From positions 248,001-312,000 of the forward strand of contig NZ_CP017634.1 in NCBI RefSeq assembly GCF_002777255.1: a DNA stretch of 64,000 nucleotides, in the 5' to 3' direction. The position numbers and the translations under genes are program-made. The notes beneath the pieces were generated by a model. The model was not told where the DNA came from. It ran no database searches and saw only the letters and a program-made list of their open reading frames with translations. Positions 46,134 to 55,506 of this stretch are shown piece by piece (the stretch's first letter is position 1; each line of letters starts with the position of its first letter). The stretch is from Candidatus Formimonas warabiya. Lineage in GTDB: Bacteria; Bacillota; Dehalobacteriia; Dehalobacteriales; Dehalobacteriaceae.

Positions 46134-48389
46134 ATGGGGAATAAAATACTGAGAATAGTGCTTGTCCTTATTCTTGTTTTCTCATTGGCTGGCTGCAGAA
46201 ACGAGAGCGGACAGACAACCGGAGCCGACGATAACAGCGGCAAGCTAAATACCGTTGATGACCTCAAAGATAAACGGATTGGGGTTTTGTTAGGCGGTAT
46301 TCACGACGATTACGCAAATAAGACTTATCCTGATGCCACCGTCTTGCAGTATAAAAGCCAATCCGACCTGATTCTTGCCGTAAAGACAGGAAAGGTCGAC
46401 GCGGCTTTCTATACCCACGAATCACTGCTGACGATGATGCGGGAGGACGATAAGCTGGCTTTTTTAGGGCAGAATCTGTTTAGAGTGCCCATGGGCATGG
46501 GCTTTAACCAGAACAATGATGCCTTGCGGGAAGAGTTCAACACATTTTTAGCTGAAATCAAAAATAACGGCGTTTATGACGACATGGTCAAGAGATGGAT
46601 CACCGACGGAACCACAGAAATGCCGGTGCTAGAAAACCCCAAAAACAACGGCCGTCTCGTCGTGGGTGTCGTCAGCGACAAAGGGATGCCTTTTGCCATT
46701 GTGAAAAACAACAAAATAGTTGGTTTTGATATTGAAATGGCAGAAAGATTTGCCGCTTATTTGGGAAAAGAACTTGTTCTGGAGGACATGGAATTCAGCA
46801 GCCTGATTTCCGCTGCTGCCGGCAATAAGATTGATATGATCGACAGCACCCTGGTGATCACGGAAGAAAGAAAGAAGCAGATTGATTTTTCCGACCCCTA
46901 TTATGAATTAGGGGCAAGCGTCTTTGCCCTGAAAAAAAATATCGCCCGCTATGACGACAGTAGTCAAGAAAATGGGGCGATGACGCTGGATGATTTAAAA
47001 GATAAGCGGATCGGAGTTTTGACCGGCTCGGCAGGCGACAATGCCGCCCGGCAGAGATTTCCCCAGGCCCAAATATTTGATATGAACAATATTATTGATG
47101 CCGCTGGGGCACTGAGTAGCAACAAGATCGATGCAGTTGTCTTTGAGCGCACCACCCTCCAAGATATTGCCAAACAGAATCCGGATTTAGAACTGATCAA
47201 GGAGCCGGTACAATTAGTTGATGTGGCTATTGCCCTAAAGAAAGACAATCCCCTTTTATTAAATTCGGTAAACCAGGCCATCACAGATCTGGAGAATCAA
47301 GGAACTCTGGATGAGATGAAAAAGCGCTGGTTTACCGAAGGTAATTTGCCGGCCATGCCCCAGTTTGATCCTCCTGCTGCCCAGGAAACCTTGCGCGTGG
47401 GCACCGAGGCACTGATGCCTCCCTTTGAATTTGTCACCGGCACCAATGAAGTGAGCGGTTTTGATATCGAGCTGGCAGAGCGTATCGGCCAGGCCCTGGG
47501 CAAAAAGGTAGTCGTTGAGAATATGAACTTTTCCGCCCTGATACCGGCCCTGCAATCCGGCAAAATTGATCTGGCTATTTCCTGCTTTAATGTAACCGAG
47601 GAACGCAAACAAAAGGTTGATTTCTCCAGGCCCTATCATACCAGTGATACGGCGGCGATGGTAAAAAAAGCGGTAAACGTTTCCCAGTTCCGTAAAATCT
47701 TCGGCAATATCAAAACCAGTTTCTACAGCAATATCATCATGGAGCAGCGTTACCTGCTGATCGTTGACGGCTTGAAAATAACTGTCCTCATCTCGTTGCT
47801 TTCCGTAATTTTTGGTACGCTGCTGGGGGCCCTCATCTGTTTCATGCGCATGGCGAAAAACCAGGTCCTGAGCAGGATGGCCCGGGTTTACATCTCCATC
47901 TTGCGGGGAACTCCGGTGCTGGTCCTGTTGATGCTCGTTTTCTATGTGGTGTTTGCCTCGGTAGATATTAACCCGGTACTGGTGGCGGTGATCGCCTTTG
48001 GTATGAACTTTGGCGCCTATGTTTCCGAAATGTTCCGCACCGCCATCGAAAGTGTTGACAAAGGACAAAGGGAGGCCGGGATTGCCGGTGGTTTTACCGC
48101 CCTGCAAACCTTCCTCTATATTATCATGCCCCAGGCGGTGAGACAGGTGCTGCCGGTCTATAAGGGGGAGTTTATCTCCCTGGTCAAAATGACTTCTGTT
48201 GTTGGGTATATCGCCGTCCAGGACCTGACCAAGGCCAGCGACATCATCAGAAGCCGCACCTTTGACGCCTTCTTCCCCCTGGTAATGGTGGCGGTGCTCT
48301 ATTTTATCATCTCCGGGCTGTTGGCCCTGGCCCTGGACTATATCGGCCTGAAAACAGACCCGAAAAGAAATCGTAAACAGGTGGTGTAA
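46134..48389 (+). CDS. Amino-acid ABC transporter: tandem substrate-binding domains fused to permease
   Basis: 751-aa lipoprotein-type protein: signal peptide with lipobox SLAGC; then SBP_bac_3-type domains in tandem (a half-domain ~35-165; a full domain ~170-400, RLVVGVVSDKGMPFAIV ... ERKKQIDFSDPYYELGA; a lobe ~405-530, LRVGTEALMPPFEFVTG ... VDFSRPYHTSD), then a His/Glu/Gln/Arg-type permease (~545-740) with ILRGTPVLVLLMLVFYV and the EAA loop EAGIAGGFTALQTFLYIIMPQAVRQ. Family transports polar amino acids. No ATP-binding subunit is adjacent, which is unusual; it must borrow one or act as a sensor. AAAGGGGAAA precedes ATG 46134. Confidence 0.9.
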   Translation: MGNKILRIVLVLILVFSLAGCRNESGQTTGADDNSGKLNTVDDLKDKRIGVLLGGIHDDYANKTYPDATVLQYKSQSDLILAVKTGKVDAAFYTHESLLTMMREDDKLAFLGQNLFRVPMGMGFNQNNDALREEFNTFLAEIKNNGVYDDMVKRWITDGTTEMPVLENPKNNGRLVVGVVSDKGMPFAIVKNNKIVGFDIEMAERFAAYLGKELVLEDMEFSSLISAAAGNKIDMIDSTLVITEERKKQIDFSDPYYELGASVFALKKNIARYDDSSQENGAMTLDDLKDKRIGVLTGSAGDNAARQRFPQAQIFDMNNIIDAAGALSSNKIDAVVFERTTLQDIAKQNPDLELIKEPVQLVDVAIALKKDNPLLLNSVNQAITDLENQGTLDEMKKRWFTEGNLPAMPQFDPPAAQETLRVGTEALMPPFEFVTGTNEVSGFDIELAERIGQALGKKVVVENMNFSALIPALQSGKIDLAISCFNVTEERKQKVDFSRPYHTSDTAAMVKKAVNVSQFRKIFGNIKTSFYSNIIMEQRYLLIVDGLKITVLISLLSVIFGTLLGALICFMRMAKNQVLSRMARVYISILRGTPVLVLLMLVFYVVFASVDINPVLVAVIAFGMNFGAYVSEMFRTAIESVDKGQREAGIAGGFTALQTFLYIIMPQAVRQVLPVYKGEFISLVKMTSVVGYIAVQDLTKASDIIRSRTFDAFFPLVMVAVLYFIISGLLALALDYIGLKTDPKRNRKQVV

Positions 48390-48562
48390 GCCTATGATTT
48401 ATGTCTAAAGAAAATGTAAGGTTGTTTGATGAAGAAGGCACTGAGGAAAGCAAGGTTCCCGAATATAAATAAAAATGCCAAGAAGGCATGTCTGATGCCA
48501 GAAAGGCTCTGTGTAACGGACACAGATCATCTAAAATAAACATAAATGAGGGAGATGTCAAT

Positions 48563-48859
48563 ATGAATATCAATAAGACACTGGATGGAAGTAAATTAAC
48601 CTTATCTCTTGCAGGCAGGCTGGACAGCAATACCGCCCCCCTGCTGGAGACGGAACTGAAAGCAAGCCTGGAAGACATAACGGAACTGGTAATGGATTTT
48701 GCCGAACTGGTCTACCTGTCCAGTGCGGGGCTTCGCGTCATTCTCACCGGACAGAAGCAGATGAATAAGCAGGGCAAAATGGTGCTTGTCAATGTCAATG
48801 AAACAGTGATGGAGATTTTTCAGGTAACCGGTTTTGCAGAAATTCTCACCATCGAGTAA
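48563..48859 (+). CDS. STAS-domain anti-sigma factor antagonist
   Basis: 98-aa SpoIIAA/RsbV-like protein: LTLSLAGRLDSNTAPLLETE and the phospho-acceptor region VYLSSAGLRVIL with the conserved Ser. In partner switching the dephosphorylated form binds the kinase. ATG 48563 follows GAGGGAGAT; a longer frame to 48488 lacks a site. The SpoIIE phosphatase and RsbW-like kinase needed to complete the switch lie in the same operon. Confidence 0.9.
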   Translation: MNINKTLDGSKLTLSLAGRLDSNTAPLLETELKASLEDITELVMDFAELVYLSSAGLRVILTGQKQMNKQGKMVLVNVNETVMEIFQVTGFAEILTIE

Positions 48860-48871
48860 GAATGAAAGGGC

Positions 48872-50644
48872 ATGATGAAGGATAATTACTACTTAATCAG
48901 TAAAAGTTTTCAAAGATACCTGGTCCCGTCCATATTGGCTATTCTGGGCGGGAATATCAGCTTCATGGCTGACCATATCATCGCCGGAAAAGTACTGGGA
49001 AGTAATGCCCTCGCTGCCATGAGTATGGTAAATCCTTTATTTTTCCTGTTCACAACGCTGGGGACCCTGATTTGTGTCGGCTCTTCCACCATGGCATCTA
49101 TTTGTTTAGGCAAAGAGGATAGGCATACGGCAAATAAACTTTTCACCCTTACTGCGCTGCTGGTTTTGATTTTGGGCGGATTAATCAGCATTACAGGATA
49201 CCTATTTCTGAATCCTCTCGTAAACCTCATCAGTGATGGAAAAGAACTTCATGCCATGGTTTATGAGTATTGCCGGGGACTGATACCGGGTTCAATCTGC
49301 ATTATGGCTGTCTACCTTCCCTTGAACTTTTTCCGGATTGAAGGGAGAGGCCATCTGGGCATGATGATGTTTCTCATCATGGCCGTGCTGGACATTGGGC
49401 TGGACCTGTATTTTACCCTTGTGCTGGGGATGGGGATGTTTGGCCTGGCCATTGCAACGGTCTTCAGTTCTCTGATTGCAGTGATCGTGATGTTTCCTTT
49501 CCTTTTCACCAAGGGAGGATACCGCTTCGTATCCATTGGTAAATCCATACGGCTGGTAAACGGTATCCTCATTGTCGGAAGTCCCCCGGCCCTAAACAAC
49601 TTTTATTCCGTGATCAGGACATTTATCTTAAATATGCTGATCTTAGCCTTTGGAGGACCCGTTGCGGTAGCCGGCTTTGCCTTTGTCAACAGCGTCAATA
49701 CGCTGGCCCAGGCAATTGTTTCCGGGATTGCCCAAACAGTATCCCCTTTGGTTGGCGTGTTTTACGGTGAACATGATGTCATCAGCATCCGGAAAGTATT
49801 TACCCTTGCCATCAAATTTGGCCTTGCCTCCATGGTGGTATTTAGTATTCTTATCTCCGTATTTGCCCGACAAATCTGTCTCTTGTTCGGACTGACTTCC
49901 ACCGGGCAGCAGCAGATCGCGATTCCTGCCCTCGTCATATGTTCCCTTAGTCTGACTGGGGTTATGGTGAACCAGATATTAGGCTACTATTACATGACCA
50001 TAGGCAGAACAAAAATAGCCAACCTGCTTACGCTGTGCAGAGGGCTTTTATTCATCGTCTTGGCGGCTTTGATGCTGTCGCAAGTATGGGGACTTTACGG
50101 GATTTGGATTAGTTTTTCCGTGAGCGAGCTTTTAACCCTTGCCATCGTTATGATCACTGCCAGGCAAACGCTCCGCAGGGAGAGGGAGTTGAGCGGAGTG
50201 CTTCTGCTGAACCACCGTGACGTCGATGAAGGAAGATTTATTTCTTTTTCCGTGGATACCAATGTGGAGGCGGTCATGGAAAGCTCAGATAAAATAAGCG
50301 ATTTCTGTGAAAACTGCCGCCTGAATCCCAAACAATCAATGGTGATCAGCTTAGCCATTGAAGAAATACTCCTATTAATGCTGAAACAGGTATTTGAAGG
50401 CAAAGATCATGATTCCATTGATGTGAAGATCTTTGTCCGGGATGACAGGGTTATCATGCGGTTCCGGTGCGGGGGCAGAAAATTCAACCCTCTTGAATAC
50501 TATAAGACAGCCATGGAAAAATCCCATGGGCCTGAGGACCTTGATACGGATGAAAGCATGGGTCTTAAGCTCATTTCTAAGATGGCAAAGAAGGTAGATT
50601 ATTCCACGAATCTCGGTCTGAACAACATTATTATCAGGCTTTAA
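48872..50644 (+). CDS. MATE transporter fused to a degenerate HATPase (RsbW-like) domain
   Basis: 590-aa protein. Residues ~1-445 are a MATE/NorM-type multidrug transporter with twelve helices (SILAILGGNISFMADHIIAG, MVNPLFFLFTTLGTLICVG, and a symmetric second half). Residues ~455-590 look like an anti-sigma HATPase_c domain: VMESSDKISDFCENCRLNPK, ISLAIEEILLLMLKQVFEG (N-box without Asn), VIMRFRCGGRKFNP (G1 box without the Asp) and MGLKLISKMAKKVDYS (G2). Loss of both key residues suggests it no longer binds ATP but may still bind the STAS protein. The gene follows the STAS gene by 12 bp. Confidence 0.82.
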   Translation: MMKDNYYLISKSFQRYLVPSILAILGGNISFMADHIIAGKVLGSNALAAMSMVNPLFFLFTTLGTLICVGSSTMASICLGKEDRHTANKLFTLTALLVLILGGLISITGYLFLNPLVNLISDGKELHAMVYEYCRGLIPGSICIMAVYLPLNFFRIEGRGHLGMMMFLIMAVLDIGLDLYFTLVLGMGMFGLAIATVFSSLIAVIVMFPFLFTKGGYRFVSIGKSIRLVNGILIVGSPPALNNFYSVIRTFILNMLILAFGGPVAVAGFAFVNSVNTLAQAIVSGIAQTVSPLVGVFYGEHDVISIRKVFTLAIKFGLASMVVFSILISVFARQICLLFGLTSTGQQQIAIPALVICSLSLTGVMVNQILGYYYMTIGRTKIANLLTLCRGLLFIVLAALMLSQVWGLYGIWISFSVSELLTLAIVMITARQTLRRERELSGVLLLNHRDVDEGRFISFSVDTNVEAVMESSDKISDFCENCRLNPKQSMVISLAIEEILLLMLKQVFEGKDHDSIDVKIFVRDDRVIMRFRCGGRKFNPLEYYKTAMEKSHGPEDLDTDESMGLKLISKMAKKVDYSTNLGLNNIIIRL

Positions 50645-50679
50645 TAACTACAATTTAGGTACAAGTAAGGAGGTTAATC

Positions 50680-52740
50680 ATGCGCATCGGCAAAAAAATC
50701 TTATTATCTCTCTTGGGATTAGCCTTATTGGTCACCATCCTGTTGGGGGCAGTGTCATTTTATGGATTTTCTGATATTAAAGCAACGTTTCAGGAAGAAA
50801 ACAAGACCGCCATTGATGAACTCTACAAGAAAAATGTGGCGGAAATAACCCAGAGCAGCTCCAAACTGGCTATTTCTCTGGCAAACTACAATGCTCAGAC
50901 CATTAACATAGATTTTGAGAGAATTATGGGCGAACTCAAAACCATGAAAGGTGATATTGAGACCCTCTATAAAAATGGCGGGACCACCGATTATACCTCC
51001 CTCAGCAGATATGAGGAGTATATTATCTCCCAGGCGGCAAACCCCAGCAAGAAGGAAATAGATCAGACACTGAAAACCTTGAGTGCGGCTACACCTATGT
51101 TTGACAATATCTTACGCATTGAGCCGAAGATTTCCTTAGCCTACCTGGTACTGGAAAACGGCATGGTTATTTCCAGCTCCGATACCTTTTACGAGGCGGT
51201 AGAAAAAGCGGATATGCGCACAAGAGCCTGGTATAAGGATGCCGTAGCGGCAGGTACTGTCCACTGGTCCGATCTTTACTCAGGTACGGATTCCAGAAGT
51301 TATGTCACGTGCGCTACTCCGGTTTATGATCAAAAGGGCACCCTCATCGGGGTACTGGCCTTTGATCTTCGCGTCAGTGAAATCTCGGAAAAGGTGCTAA
51401 ACGTAGAAAACAGTTCTTATATCGCTTCATTTATTATGAACAGGAACGGAACCGTGCTGCTCAGTTCACTGGACCTGGAAGAGACGGCAAACAAACCGTA
51501 TTTTCAAAAATTGATCAGCAGCATGGATTTAAAAACAGCCAAATCCGATTATTATGCCGACGACAGTTCCATCATCGGTTATGCCCCCATCAAATCCACG
51601 GATTGGCTTTTGGTTACGGTGCTGGATTTTAACTTAATGATGGCGCCGGTACAATCTGTGGCCAAGTCCGTATCCGCTACGGGAGCGAAAATGGCACAGG
51701 TGATCACAGAAGAGACAACGAAGGTGCTGGTCGTTTTCCTGATGATCATTCTGGCCCTCGTACTCCTGGTATTTATCACCGCCACTCGCCTGAGCAAGTC
51801 GATCACCAAGCCCGTGGAAATCTTAGCCAACGGAGCGAAAGTAATTGGAGAAGGCAACCTGGATTATGAATTTGCCGACCTGGGCCGTGATGAGATGGGC
51901 ATGCTGGCGGCAACCATTAATGGGATGACTGTTCGCCTCAAAGAGTATATGGGACAGGTGGCAAAAGCTGCCGCGGAAAAGCAGCGATTGGAATCCGAGC
52001 TTGACGTCGCCAGGAGCATCCAGCTGGGCATGCTGCCCAAAAGGATTGACTGCCCGGGTTATGACGTCTCCGGCATGATGCTTCCGGCCAAAGAGGTAGG
52101 AGGAGACTTCTATGATTTCTTCCTGGTCGGTGAGGATAAGCTCTGTTTTGTGGTGGCAGACGTTTCGGGAAAGGGAGTCGGCGCGGCCCTGTTTATGACC
52201 ATTGCCAAGATGGTCATTAAAACGGCGGCACAGGCAAATAATGTCACGGTAAATGAGCTTTTAGGCATCGCCAATAACCTGCTCTGCCAGGAAAATCCTG
52301 CTGAGCTTTTCGTGACGGCTTATGTGGGCATCATGGATATTGATACCGGAGAGGCTTCTTATGCCTGTGCCGGGCATAATCCCCCTGTGATCAGTCACAG
52401 AGACGGCACAGTTGAATTTATTCCTGTTAAAAACAAACTTCCTCTTGCGGCAATGGAAGAAACAAAATACCCCATCATGCACATGCGGCTTTTGGAAGGG
52501 GAGACCTTAATCTTATATACGGACGGCGTTACAGAGGCAACCAATAGGGAAAATGAACTGTATGGGGATGCCCGTTTGCTGAGTATTGTGAAAGAGCTGC
52601 ATGGGGCGACCATACATGAAGTGATTCATGGCGTCAAAGCAAATGTGGATCTATTTGTTGCCGAAGCCCCCCAATTTGACGATATTACCATCGTGGCCAT
52701 TCGAAGAATAGGGAAAGAGGAAGAGAGAATCTCAAGATGA
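50680..52740 (+). CDS. Membrane-bound SpoIIE-type PP2C phosphatase with dCache sensor
   Basis: 686-aa sensor phosphatase. N-terminal helix (LLSLLGLALLVTILLGAVSF), outer dCache-like domain ~35-350 (WYKDAVAAGTVHWSDLYSG, IIGYAPIKSTDWLLVTVLD), second helix ~355-375, HAMP ~376-430, short coiled coil, then PP2C/SpoIIE ~450-680 with metal-site motifs VGGDFYDFF, VVADVSGKGVGAALFM, LYTDGVTEA and FDDITIVAI. Dephosphorylates a STAS protein when the outer sensor is engaged. dCache domains often bind amino acids, which would fit the operon's amino-acid-binding protein; inference. AAGGAGGT before ATG 50680; stop overlaps next start. Confidence 0.92.
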   Translation: MRIGKKILLSLLGLALLVTILLGAVSFYGFSDIKATFQEENKTAIDELYKKNVAEITQSSSKLAISLANYNAQTINIDFERIMGELKTMKGDIETLYKNGGTTDYTSLSRYEEYIISQAANPSKKEIDQTLKTLSAATPMFDNILRIEPKISLAYLVLENGMVISSSDTFYEAVEKADMRTRAWYKDAVAAGTVHWSDLYSGTDSRSYVTCATPVYDQKGTLIGVLAFDLRVSEISEKVLNVENSSYIASFIMNRNGTVLLSSLDLEETANKPYFQKLISSMDLKTAKSDYYADDSSIIGYAPIKSTDWLLVTVLDFNLMMAPVQSVAKSVSATGAKMAQVITEETTKVLVVFLMIILALVLLVFITATRLSKSITKPVEILANGAKVIGEGNLDYEFADLGRDEMGMLAATINGMTVRLKEYMGQVAKAAAEKQRLESELDVARSIQLGMLPKRIDCPGYDVSGMMLPAKEVGGDFYDFFLVGEDKLCFVVADVSGKGVGAALFMTIAKMVIKTAAQANNVTVNELLGIANNLLCQENPAELFVTAYVGIMDIDTGEASYACAGHNPPVISHRDGTVEFIPVKNKLPLAAMEETKYPIMHMRLLEGETLILYTDGVTEATNRENELYGDARLLSIVKELHGATIHEVIHGVKANVDLFVAEAPQFDDITIVAIRRIGKEEERISR

Positions 52741-54098
52741 ACAACAGAGCTGAAGAATTGATCTATGATCATTTTATAGATAAATTTCTTGGGAAAACAG
52801 AACAGTGTGTGGGTGTGGAAATTGAACTGCCTGTGCTGAATCTGGCCAGGCAGCCGGTGGAACCGGAATTTTCCCAAGCCATGGTTGATCTATTGGTACA
52901 CCGGTTTCAATTCAGGCCGACCGGATTCACTCTGGAGGGTTTTCCTAGCGAAGCAGTCAATGACAAGGGAGATGTCTTTTCCTTTGAAACCAGCTTTAAC
53001 ACCATTGAATTCTCCATGGGAAAAGAAAGAAGTGTTATCGAAATAGCCGATCGTTTCTATCCGTATTTAAGGGCTTTAAAAGAGCTTGAGAAATCACACC
53101 ATCATCTCATATGCGGAATGGGTACAAATCCTTATGCGGAATATGCGGACAGCAAACCACTGCATACGCCGGCTCTGACGGCCAAATCCCAGTTCTTAAA
53201 AAAATTCACCACCCATCATGACGGCGAAATCTTTCATGCATTTTCTGCCGCAACACAGACACATCTTGACGTCAGGCTTCCGGACCTTCCAAACCGGCTG
53301 AACCTGCTGGGAAAGTTAGCCTTTGCGGATGGCATACTTTTTGCCAATTCCCTTCCCTTTCCCTATGGACAAACCGGTGCTTGGAAAGCTAAGCTTCCCT
53401 TAAGCCTGGTCCAGGAAATGGGAGACCATACCTTGTGTTTCCGGGATACCCTCTGGCGGTTATGTGAAGCACCCAATACCGCTGCTTATGATCAGGACTA
53501 CCGTTCTATTGAAGATGTGGCAGGTCACTTGATGGATCTGAAGATCTTTTTAGTAAGTGATGGTAACGATGGATTTAGGCCGATCCGGCCCGTTAAATTC
53601 TCCGATTATTTCCAGGATCAGGACAAGCCGGAGCAGGACGTCTTATGCTTTCGCTCCCTTGAGCCCATTGCGGTCAGCAAACATGGAACCATTGAAATAA
53701 GGCATACTTGCACCCAACCCCTGTCGGAGATTTTTATCCCCACTGCTTTTTACACGGGCATTTCAGAAAATTATGGAGAAGCCGCGGAACTCGTCCAGGA
53801 ATTTTGGCGGGAAAACAAGATTGCCATGACCAACTCGGAACTACGCTGCCAGGCAGTGCACCAGGGAAGGATTGCCCCCCCGGAAAACATGCATTATTTT
53901 ATGAAAAACCTGGTCACTATTTCCTGGGAAGGGTTAAAGAAAAGAAATTTTGGCGAAGAAAAATATCTGGCCCACCTGATCCAGGCAGATGATCTCATGG
54001 AATGTCCTGCTAAAAGGCAGCTGCGTTTACTGCAAGAGGGCTTAACCTATCAAGAAATTATTTTGGCATACAGCGCAGTAGATACCTGCAAAAATTAA
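52737..54098 (+). CDS. Glutamate--cysteine ligase-like (GCS2 family) enzyme
   Basis: 453-aa ATP-dependent carboxylate-amine ligase fold: GVEIELPVLNL at the N-terminus, STxxGxE-like ETSFNTIEFSMG, THLDVRLPDLPNRLNLLGKLA and the IEIRHTCTQPLSE motif. Family members join glutamate to cysteine or another amine. The start overlaps the phosphatase gene by 4 bp, so it is tightly coupled to the signalling genes. No gshB or bifunctional gshF is present nearby. Whether it makes gamma-glutamylcysteine or another gamma-glutamyl compound is open. Confidence 0.82.
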   Translation: MNNRAEELIYDHFIDKFLGKTEQCVGVEIELPVLNLARQPVEPEFSQAMVDLLVHRFQFRPTGFTLEGFPSEAVNDKGDVFSFETSFNTIEFSMGKERSVIEIADRFYPYLRALKELEKSHHHLICGMGTNPYAEYADSKPLHTPALTAKSQFLKKFTTHHDGEIFHAFSAATQTHLDVRLPDLPNRLNLLGKLAFADGILFANSLPFPYGQTGAWKAKLPLSLVQEMGDHTLCFRDTLWRLCEAPNTAAYDQDYRSIEDVAGHLMDLKIFLVSDGNDGFRPIRPVKFSDYFQDQDKPEQDVLCFRSLEPIAVSKHGTIEIRHTCTQPLSEIFIPTAFYTGISENYGEAAELVQEFWRENKIAMTNSELRCQAVHQGRIAPPENMHYFMKNLVTISWEGLKKRNFGEEKYLAHLIQADDLMECPAKRQLRLLQEGLTYQEIILAYSAVDTCKN

Positions 54099-54138
54099 GG
54101 GCATCGGAAAACGACGAAAAAAGCGAGGGAAGAATCAA

Positions 54139-54540
54139 ATGGACTATCAATATAAAAAAACCATTGCTGATTTTGATTTAGAGATGCTGAACAGGGAAAT
54201 TGAAGCACTTTGTGCGGAAAACGAACTATTATCGGCCAAGCTGTGTACCCTTCAATTGATCATCGAAGAGCTTGCTACCAATATTATCAAATACGGCGGC
54301 AAAACCGGAAAAGATCACAGCTTAGAAATCAACATCTACACCGAGAAGGAGAAGATCGTGCTCATCATATCCGACAATACCGCTGCCTTTAACCCTCTTG
54401 AAGCGGAAGATCCTGATATCACCCAATCTTCAGAAGAGAGGAAGATTGGCGGCCTGGGTCTTTTCCTTGTGCGAAAAAAAGTTCAATCCCTCACCTATGA
54501 GAACAAGAATGGCCTGAACATTGTGAAGGCCGTGATCTGA
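54139..54540 (+). CDS. RsbW-like anti-sigma/serine kinase (HATPase)
   Basis: 133-aa GHKL ATPase: N-box IIEELATNIIKYGG with the Glu and Asn present, G1 box IISDNTAAFNP with the Asp, G2 box GGLGLFLVRK. Intact ATP site, unlike the domain on the MATE protein. It would phosphorylate the STAS protein at 48563. No sigma factor gene is in the operon, so its output partner lies elsewhere. AGCGAGGGAAG precedes ATG 54139. Confidence 0.88.
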   Translation: MDYQYKKTIADFDLEMLNREIEALCAENELLSAKLCTLQLIIEELATNIIKYGGKTGKDHSLEINIYTEKEKIVLIISDNTAAFNPLEAEDPDITQSSEERKIGGLGLFLVRKKVQSLTYENKNGLNIVKAVI

Positions 54541-54620
54541 TCAGCACCCGGGTAAGAAAACTTGAGCAGATGTTGAGAATATGGCCTAATTCCCCACCAG
54601 AGCAGGGGTAGAAAAAGTCC

Positions 54621-54648
54621 TCTCCAGGATGAAACACATCCTTGGAGA
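54621..54648. repeat. Inverted repeat in the gap before the SLH gene
   Basis: TCTCCAGGATG (54621-54631) and CATCCTTGGAGA (54637-54648) form a long hairpin with a 5-nt loop and one bulge; no T run follows, so it is not a standard terminator. CCCC/GGGG arms at 54592-54607 lie just before it. No riboswitch class recognised. Confidence 0.5.
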
Positions 54649-54741
54649 AAAATATCCGGTTAGCAAAAAAGAGGAGGGAAACTTTTTTTGCTCCAGGTCG
54701 TCTAAAAGGTATAACTTAAAAAATAGTGAAGGTGAATGGAA

Positions 54742-55446
54742 ATGAATCTTAAATCGAAATTGGTTCCCTTTTCAACTGCTGCGATCCTGACGATAGCATT
54801 AGCGGGAAATAGTTTTGCAGCTACCACTCCTTTTAGAGACCTCTCCAATGTAAATGCCCAAGAAAAAATTATTGCCCTGCAAGAAAACGGATATGTCAAG
54901 GGTATTTCTGACGGCGTGTTTGCCCCTGATCATACGATTACAGCGGCGGAAGGCATTCAATTTATTGTCAATGCCTTAAAACTGAATATTGATTCGGTAA
55001 GATTCCTAAAAGAGCCGAAAGCCACAGATTATTATCCCAATGCGAACAACGACGCCTGGTATGCCAATACGCTGATTGTTGCTGCAGTGAACGGACTGGA
55101 CCTTCCGGCTGATCTTGATCCGAGTCAGGAATGGACACGTGAAGAGTTTACGTACCATCTGATTCAAGCACTGGAACAAAAGGAAAATCTGCCCATGATC
55201 AATCTCGTTCCGGTTGAGATCGCCGATCAGGATCAAATCACAGTTGATTATCAAGGGGCCATTCAACGCGCCCTTGCTTATCATGTTGTTGAACTGGATG
55301 CAGGAGGAAACTTTTATCCCAAAGATAAAATCTCCCGTGCCGAAACCGCTGAACAAATCTATCAGGCCCTTGAATATGTCAAGGCCCATCCGGCACCGGC
55401 TCCAGATTCGACCGGGACGGAGACAGGTGAAACTTCTCTTGAATAG
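54742..55446 (+). CDS. S-layer-homology (SLH) domain protein
   Basis: 234-aa secreted protein: signal peptide ending SFAA-TT, then three SLH-type repeats at about residues 30-85 (FRDLSNVNAQEKIIALQENG, GISDGVFAPDHTITAAEGIQ), 95-150 (WYANTLIVAAVNGLDLP, WTREEFTYHLIQAL) and 165-215 (AIQRALAYHVVELDAGG, KISRAETAEQIYQAL), and a Pro/Thr-rich tail. SLH repeats bind pyruvylated cell-wall polymers; there is no other module. ATG 54742 has AAGGTGA 8 bases upstream; ATG 54736 is too close. Confidence 0.85.
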   Translation: MNLKSKLVPFSTAAILTIALAGNSFAATTPFRDLSNVNAQEKIIALQENGYVKGISDGVFAPDHTITAAEGIQFIVNALKLNIDSVRFLKEPKATDYYPNANNDAWYANTLIVAAVNGLDLPADLDPSQEWTREEFTYHLIQALEQKENLPMINLVPVEIADQDQITVDYQGAIQRALAYHVVELDAGGNFYPKDKISRAETAEQIYQALEYVKAHPAPAPDSTGTETGETSLE

Positions 55447-55473
55447 GTGTCCGGCACCAAAGATTTTCTTAAG

Positions 55474-55503
55474 GAACTATGGTAAAGACCATGGTTCTTT
55501 TTG
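55474..55503 (+). terminator. Terminator after the SLH gene
   Basis: AACTATGGT (55475-55483) and ACCATGGTT (55488-55496) with one G-U, then CTTTTT. Confidence 0.75.
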
Positions 55504-55506
55504 CAA

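Noticed and set aside
47259-48107. 282-codon reverse-strand frame opposite the transporter gene
   Set aside because: It lies wholly within a clear SBP/permease coding region; composition (rich in H, Q, G) is that of an antisense shadow.
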